The position numbers and the translations under genes are program-made. The notes beneath the pieces were generated by a model. That model had not been told where the DNA came from, did not search any database, and saw only the letters and a list, made by a program, of their open reading frames with translations. Positions 36,401 through 45,400 of a stretch of 64,000 bases of DNA are shown here, piece after piece. Source of the stretch: Oreohelix idahoensis (Eukaryota; Mollusca; Gastropoda; Stylommatophora; Oreohelicidae); contig JAMPIV010004910.1 in assembly GCA_024509875.1 (NCBI GenBank), positions 34,832 to 98,831 of the forward strand, read 5' to 3'. Each line of letters begins with the position of its first letter. The stretch's first letter is position 1.

Positions 36401-39400
36401 ACATTTATCTGACTGACACTAACTCACTCATGTTGCTGAGTTAGACCTGACCAGTAATCACTCAAGCTGAACACCCCAAGTATACACACTAAGCAATCTA
36501 CATTTTGTGAAAGTATCTCTTCATTCATCACTAACAACACCCCAAGTAAACAAACTAAGCAATCTATATTTTAGGAAAGTACCTCTCCATTCATCACCCT
36601 AACAACACCCCAAGATCATCATCATCATAGTGACAGTGATGAAGGTAGTTATCAGAAAGATTTGATTTCCTCCCTCCTTACCTTTATCGGCCATATTTTT
36701 TTCTCATGAACATTTCTATTGTTTTTATCCTCTTGCTGTTGAAACTTGTGATGGTTACTAAAGTGGATAATTGTGCCTAGTACAAGCTGGCTGTCACTGT
36801 CATTTTCTGCTATTACAACTCTCTTGTCTGCATTTTTGATTTTATGTTATGTCCTTCCTCTCTTACTCATCTCACACCCCCAGTAACTCATGGTGTTTTT
36901 GCTGGGTCAGGGGGGTAACACACAGCCTTTTCTTATGCCATGTTTTATTCTGTAATATTCACCAATTTCTTTGTCTACTTTCATTGCTCCATACTGTTCC
37001 TAGTACATGTTCTTGGCTATTGTCAGATCTTTTCCGTCTTTTTAGACATCTGCAAGTATTTATGTCACTTCTGCATGTTTTACTCTGTCACATGCCTTTG
37101 TGTAGTCATTAAAGCAAAAAGTACAGATCTTAACTCTGTTATACGAGCTCAAAAACCACGTTTTTACGAGCTAATTTCAGAGAGTACATTTTTAGACATA
37201 ACTACCTTTACAGATTTTGCATTAAATAATTTATTTATAATGATAACATAGTGTTGTATATCAAAATGTGAAGAAATGAAACCCCTATATCATGCACTTA
37301 ACTAAATTGTTCAGTGGTTTTTAAACATGCATTCACTATATACAGTAATATACAGACAAATTTTAAAATTTAAAAAATTGAAAATCAAATTGTACTTATC
37401 AATATGTGTAATTAATTCTGGTAAACTTCAACCCCTAAAACTACTTTTATTTTAAACTACAGCCATTTTCACATAATGTCAGAAAGTAGCAGTTGTATCT
37501 GAGCACAAATACAGTTTTTATAACAATTTGAAATTTTTTGGTATATTTAGACAAAGCGCAAAAATATTTTAGCCTATATTTAGACATGACTACCATTACT
37601 GAATTTGCATTAAATAATTTATTTATAACCTAAAGTGTTGTATATCAAAATGTAGAGAAATGAAACCCCTATATAATGCACTTAACTAAATTGTTCAGTG
37701 GTTTTAAACATGCATTCACCAAATATAGTAATGAGTGCAGACAAATTTTAAAATTTAAAAAATTAGACAAAGAGTTGTACTTACCCACAAAAATAATCCA
37801 ATTTGAAGCCAGAAACTCCTAAAACTACTTCCATTTGAAAGTACATTCACACAATGTAGAAAAGTTTCAGCTGCTTCTTTTCATAAATACTATTTTTATT
37901 ACAATTGAAAATTTGTTAGCACATTTTGAAGACGCACTCAAAATCTGAAAGTATACTATATACAATGTAAATTCTCCCTTCATTCTTAAAATTAAACTAC
38001 TTTGCCTCATGGTATTTGGCAAAGCAGTCATTTGGGTGAAGGTGTGGATGATCTGTGCACCCATCACAATAAAAAAATGTTCTCACTCTAACATGAGGGG
38101 TGCTACAAATGACGCACCTGCGCAGAAATTTCGATTTTTTTAAAATGATGTGTCTGGTTCCACACAGATGGTTCAACGGACTGTTGTGTTGATTTGCATG
38201 GGTTACTCTGTGTGGGATATTCTGGATAATATGAGAAGCAACACAACTAAGTTCTGTAATTAACTCATTCTTGAACTGCAGTAGGGTCTGCTTCTTTGAA
38301 TTATTTGATCTGCTGAGTGCAAACAACACAAAAGCATTCAACTGGGAAATTTCAAAGATCCAAAAGAAAATTTTCTTCCACCACTTTCTGGTTCTTCTGT
38401 TCAATGTTCCATAGGTTGTTACACACTGGTCAACCTTGTCACATCCATTCATTCGTTGATTGTAGTCATCAATCATAGCGGGTTTGTGCTTTCTTTCGCC
38501 GAAACGATTTGTGATTTCTTTGGTTTCCACAGTTGCAGAACTTGACACTAGAATGCATGACTTTTTTGCCTTTTTATCTCTAAACATTACACAAAGAAAT
38601 TTACTTTCTAGATCGAGAAACCATTTCATCTGGAGATGCATCAGCTGTGTAGTCTTCAGTGCCTTTGGAAAATTTTTACGATTTATATTTACAGTTCCAG
38701 TAAAATACTGATTGTTGTTGGTAAGATATTGCAGCAATGCAAAACTTGTGTAGTAACGATCTGCATAAATATGATGACCTTTTCCACAAGGTTTTAGCAG
38801 TGTATCAAAGACTTTGATGGTTTGTTGGCTCTTTACATCTAGCTCAGGACTGTATGATGTATTGGCACCAAAGTAAATCAATAAATTGACAACGTAACCA
38901 GTACTACTGTCACAAAGGCTGAAGGTCTTGACATGATATTTCTTAGGCATTGAACATTTTATGTGTCCACCTGCCTTTCCACCCTATCACCATTTCATCT
39001 AAAGACAGCTCTTTGTAGGGATAAAATGCCTCCTGAAATCGTGTTAGTAGTTTCTGCAGAAACGGCTCAATTTTTGCTTTTCCCTGCGCGTCAACATCAC
39101 TTACATGGAACATTGTGTGATACAATGCTTGAAACCTGTCCCGTGTAAATATCTGCCTGAACCAAGGAGTCTGTATATAAGGCTCCTGAGACCAGTAATC
39201 ACTCAGTTTTGGTTTTTTGAAAATGCCCATGGCTATGATAACAGAAAAAAACTTGTAAAGTTCATGTAGTGTTATTGGATGCCAGTTGCGATAAACAGAA
39301 CTTGTGCTCGCAGTTGCAGCTTTTGACTGACAGAGATGATCAGCATAATCATTGACAGACACAACAAGTTCTTCCAATATTTCCTCTGTAAAAAGGGCTT

Positions 39401-42400
39401 TGAGGCAAAAAAGTGCTGGTGAGTCTTCGGGGACAATATCTGGATTCACACCAGGAGTCCTGCCCTGAGGTGGAACAAAGCGAAATGCATTCTGAGTTGA
39501 ACCCTTATCAACTTCATTCAATTCAACCTCCTGTTCAGTAATGTTGTTCTGAAGCTCAGCATTACCAGATTCAGTGATTATCGATCTCATCTGTGATCTA
39601 GATCTATCTTCTCTTTCGTTTTTATGGCATTTACCTTTCTCTTTTAGCAAACCCCTACCAGTTCTATAACTAGGTCCATCCAAGGGACACGCCCCCTTGT
39701 CCTCAGAATCTGCTAATGCATCGCTAAATTCAGCGTCATCTGAACTATCTCGGACTAGAGAACTCATCGCTGTCATTAGCAATCCATGATTTAATAAGCT
39801 GTGATGCATGTTCAGTTGGTAATCTTTTCGAATGACCATTTGAACACGAAGCCATTCTCAGAGAGACAAAATAAATTATTTTTTTTTGACTAATGAGCCA
39901 TACGTTATTTAATCAAAATTGATCAATATTTTACACAAATTTGAGTATTCCAGTATCTTCATTCACGAGGTTTACCAGAAATGACATTAGAACTCTTTTA
40001 TGGGAAGAAAAGTTATGTAAATAATGTTAAAACTTTCGTTGTTGACACGGACACTGTCCGGCCTTTTAGAAAGGCTGGCTGTAAAACGGCGATCGATCGT
40101 CGGCCTCCCTAAATGGTCAGCCGGATATTAAGAGTTAATCTACTTCCAGCAAGCATTCTGTAGTTCTTTTTCTTTCAACAAATACACGTGTTCCTGTGTA
40201 ATTTATTTGATTCTGTGATGTATAATTAACTTCGTAATCCTAAACAGGGCATACACACACACACACACACAAAATAAATGCAAAGTGCTGTTACACTTCA
40301 GTTCTACAATAGAACGATACACTGAGAACACGAGATGTTCGGGGTTTGCTCTTTGTCAGTCACAGTCACGAACAGGAGACAAAGATAGGAAATATAGACA
40401 GATTAATGACACTGCAAATTACACGTCGAAAAAAAATTAAACGAACGAACTTATGCTCAAATGGTTGAGAATTGGGCTCGGACTCCCATCTAACATTCTG
40501 CCCTTCCTTTCTCTCATCTGTTATATGGAAGAGAAGATGAGCAACAAATTAAGATGAAAATAATCCTGAATAGTATTTTTGTTGTTGTTGGTGTGACTCA
40601 TGAGGCCAGTTGTTTGATCTTGTTCAAATTCAGTGGCTGCAGGCTTTTTTGGCATTGCAGTGATTACTGACTAAGTGAGATAACTCATATGGACTCTTGC
40701 AAGTGTCATTACTTGCATCCAGACGACGACTATAGGTCTGTAACCATTTATCTAACGTCCTCAGGGTTAGCTTTGTTTCGCAAACCAGGATTTTTTTGGG
40801 TTTTTAGATGTTGCCTCAGTTAGAAAAGTAGCCCAGATTTGCCCAAAATAGCCAGAGTTGCCCAAGCTGCTCTTGAAAAATAGCACAAATTCACGCTAAA
40901 TAATTAGAAATCGTCAGAATTGTAATAGAAAAGTCGCCCAAAGAAACTTTTGATTTTCAGAATATTTCGGTTTTTCTGATACAAATTTATACACCTGTAG
41001 TAACATTTTCTGTTATTCAATACAGCAGTGTTCCATCTTTCACAGTTTGCCTCAAGATCACTTGTTTTGTTGATAAACCCACAACTTTGTTGTACCAGCC
41101 TCCGATGTTTCATGTTATAAGATTTCTGTGGACATAATTAGAAATATTTTGGTTACAGTGTGAATACTGCAACAAGGAGTTCACCAAAAACTTTGATCTG
41201 CAACAACACATCCGAGCCCATACTGGTGAGAAACCTTTCCAGTGTATTGTCTGTGGGAGAGCTTTTGCCCAGAAGTCGAATGTCAAAAAACACATGGCCA
41301 CACACAAGGTTAGTTCTGACCGTCAGGGTAACTATGATTGGTGACGTACGTCTGCATAATTAAAGGCTGTATGGTGAATTTGAGCATCCGATTTTTCAGA
41401 GTGATTACAGCGCCTGACTCTCACAGTAGAGTTACTATGTTCGAGTTTTAAACATGGTAGTGGTGTGCTCCAGTCTACCCAGCTGTAAATGGATTCATGA
41501 TTCTGCTCTTGAGTTAGAGAAGGCAAAGGTAGTGAGGAAGGGAACTGGTCATTCCCACCTCATAAAGCTGAGCCTGGTATAGTGAAGTCTTTAACACTTC
41601 CCTCCCCCAGTATCTGCTCTATAATTGCCTTTGCCTGTTTTATTTTAATGGTTGATTCAGGGGATTTAGCTGTGTGCTATATTACTGATTAGCTGTTTGC
41701 ACTTGTTATCATTGTTATTGTATGTCATAGAGTGACATATTTTACTGTAATGGCAACTCTTTGATAATAGTTCCAAGACTGTCAGTTCCATGGGTGAAGC
41801 TAATTGAGAGCATGGCCTTCTTCAAACCATTAGAGGTAGACACTGTATGACAGTGAGAGAAGCTTAAGACAGACCGTCAGCTTTATGATACTGTTTAAAG
41901 CACAGGAGAAGGAGATACAAAATTAGTTGCTTGAAAAAGCTGCTAACTTCACCATTATAGAACAGAAGAAACAATGAAGAAAATGAGAATTTAGTGAGAA
42001 CAATAACATGCAGCAGCCGTACAGAGAAATAGCAGACATACATCAGCATCTTTGTATGTGCATTTCCACTAGTGTTTGAGTAAAGAAGTTCAAACCAACA
42101 AAGCAGTGGGAGGGTGAGAGAGGATTAGGCACTTTCAGCTTTCCAGCTGCCGTACTATCAAAGAGCTTTAGATGTGTTGTTTACTGATATTCTCCCAACA
42201 CCTCACCCTCACTGACAGCCACCTGTTTTGGTCCATAACTGCTTTATTCAGTATTCACAGATAGCCTTCGTCTAGAGGCCATTCAGCCTTCCACTATCTG
42301 GTTGACACGCCTGATTCTCCATGTACAGTCAGCATATTATCAATATATATAAAATCCCAGCTTTTTCTCTCAGTAATGCTAAGGGATGCAACTTTGGTTG

Positions 42401-45400
42401 AAAGTTAGACATTAATTGTATTGTTTCCCTTATATGTACTCTCCCAAAAATAGTAACACTCGACAAAGAAAAGTATGCAAATGACGGTGTGCATAAAATA
42501 TTTATAGAATGTGTGATCCCATATACATACATTGGGATCCTCGCTGCTGCTACGTAGTTCATGTACGGTGGTGATGCACAGTGGTTTTATTAAAAATACT
42601 TTTGGATAAGTAAAATTACCGTTACGTATTGGTGCTTTTCAATTTAATTCCCGTCTTATGATGGGCTTTTACACTAGTAAGATTCATAAAGAATATGCCA
42701 GGAATACAGTTGCTGGATATAATATCAACAGTTTGATATTCACTTATGTGTCAGTTATACAATATACAAACATTGAACAAGGTATAGAAAATGATTGATC
42801 ATAAACAGCAAAAAGACATGTAATATTCATATGGAAGGGAAAAAAAACTTCTCCAAAATGCACAATTAAAATAAATGGGACAGTTTTGAAACAGATCAAT
42901 GAATTCCTATACCTGGGCACTTTAATAACAGATGGAAGGTGTATATCAGAGGTAAAGAGTAGAATAGCTCAGACAAAAGCAGCATTCCTTAAAGTGCAAA
43001 GTATTTCATGCAATAAATCATTGTCAGTGGAAGTTAAGAAAGAGGAAGTTTTTCAGTCGTATATAAAACTAATCCTGCCATACGGAAGCAAGTCATGGGC
43101 AATCAGTAAACAAGCAAGAAAATCTCTAGGGGCCACAGAGATGCATTTTTTCATAAGAAGTTAAGAATACCAGGGACAGCTACAACATAGTACTGAGGGT
43201 ATCTTGAAAGAGGCCAGAGCTCAAGGGAAGCTTATTAGTTATATTAGATGGAAGGAATCCACTTTTTATTGGTCATGTTATGAGAAGATAAAAGATGGGA
43301 TGTGACAACAGAAAAGGATACCATTACACGCCCATTGAGGCATATTGGGAATATGGTGTTAGGGCCATATTTTCTTGACCATCGGCACACTAGGGGTGGT
43401 GTGGTCAGCATCACGCCGGCCGCCTTAACCTTCCCAGATCTGCTCTGGTACCCAATTCATGAGGCTCGGTCGACCCCAGAGCCGTTCGCGGTCTAAAAAA
43501 TCCCACCTCAACGGGATCAAACCATGGACCACTGAGTTAGGAAGCCAGTGCACTAACCACTGACCCACAGTAGAAAAGGCTGAGGGAAAATGAGGAAGAG
43601 AATGAAAAGGGAGAGGATACTGGACAGTTTAACATCATGAATGGAAATAAGTCAACAGAAATAATAACAGGAAGTTGTGGAGAAACATGATCACCTATGT
43701 CAGCTAGCTTGGTACATGAAGAAGTAGTAGTTACAGTTTTCAACCAAAGAGAATAAGAATCTCCACACGACATCATCAACCAAAGAGGATAAGAATCTCC
43801 ACACAACATCGTCAGCCAAAGAGAATAAGAATCTCCACACAACATCATCAACCAAAGAGAATAAGAATCTCCACACAACATCGTCAACCAAAGAGAATAA
43901 GAATCTCCACACAACATCGTCAACCAAAGAGAATAAGAATCTCCACACAACATCGTCAGCCAAAGAGAATAAGAATCTCCACACAACATCGTCAGCCAAA
44001 GAGAATAAGAATCTCCACACAACATCATCAACCAAAGAGAATAAGAATCTCCACACGACATCGTCAACCAAAGAGAATAAGAATCTCCACACAACATCGT
44101 CAACCAAAGAGAATAAGAATCTCCACACAACATCATCAACCAAAGAGAATAAGAATCTCCACACAACATCGTCAACCAAAGAGAATAAGAATCTCCACAC
44201 AACATCATCAACCAAAGAGAATAAGAATCTCCACACGACATCGTCAACCAAAGAGAATAAGAATCTCCACACAACATCATCAACCAAAGAGAATAAGACT
44301 CTCCACACGACATCGTCAACCAAAGAGAATAAGAATCTCCACACAACATTGTCAACCAAAGAGAATAAGAATCTCCACAAGACATCGTCAACCAAAGAGG
44401 ATAAGATCTCCACACAACATCATCAACCAAAGAGAATAAGACTCTCCACACAACATCGTCAACCAAAGAGAATAAGAATCTCCACACGACATCGTCAACC
44501 AAAGAGAATAAGAATCTCCACACAACATTGTCAACCAAAGAGAATAAGAATCTCCACACAACATCGTCAACCAAAGAGGATAAGATCTCCACACAACATC
44601 ATCAACCAAAGAGAATAAGAATCTCCACACAACATCGTCAACCAAAGAGAATAAGAATCTCCACACGACATCGTCATCCAAAGAGAATAAGAATCTCCAC
44701 ACAACATCATCAACCAAAGAGAATAAGAATCTCCACACAACATCATCAACCAAAGATAATAAGAATCTCCACACAACATCATCAACCAAAGAGAATAAGA
44801 ATCTCCACACGACATCATCAACCAAAGAGAATAAGAATCTCCACACAACATCGTCAACCAAAGAGAATAAGAATCTCCACACGACATCATCAACCAAAGA
44901 GAATAAGAATCTCCACACAACATCGTCAACCAAAGAGAATAAGAATCTCCACACAACATCGTCAACCAAAGAGAATAAGAATCTCCACACATCATCATCA
45001 ACCAAAGAGAATAAGAATCTCCACACAACATCACCAACCAAAGAGAATAAGAATCTCCACACAACATCGTCAACCAAAGAGAATAAGAATCTCCACACAA
45101 CATCGTCAACCAAAGAGAATAAGAATCTCCACACAACATCGTCAACCAAAGAGAATAAGAATCTCCACACGACATCGTCAACCAAAGAGAATAAGAATCT
45201 CCACACAACATCGTCAACCAAAGAGAATAAGAATTTCCACACGACATCGTCAGTTGTGCCAGAATAATCATTGTGTGCTAAACAGGTAAATGTAGTCTCA
45301 TAGATACTGCTGTAAGGGAGTGAAGTGTTAGTGACTTTACCATACTAAGTCCAGCATCGAGAGGTGGGGTGACCAGTTCCCTTCCTCGCTGCCTTTTCCT

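Larger units (their letters stand above)
37130..40138 (-). mobile_element. piggyBac-like DNA transposon, about 3.0 kb
   Basis: Contains a nearly complete piggyBac transposase on the minus strand. TTAA sites, the obligatory piggyBac target, occur at 37130 and 40135. The adjacent ends TTAACTCTGTTATACG and, in reverse complement, TTAACTCTTAATATCC share the first eight bases and little more, so the exact ends are tentative. Another TTAA at 40128 is also possible. It lies antisense in intron 7. Confidence 0.6.

Noticed and set aside
40085..40130. GATCGATCG palindrome and GC-rich patch as a regulatory site
   Set aside because: It lies near the tentative right end of the piggyBac element and is more easily explained as part of that terminus.
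43537..45289. Open frames of 230-350 codons over the 36-bp array
   Set aside because: Same explanation: a 36-bp period without stops. The repeated peptide has no family resemblance and indels shift the frame.
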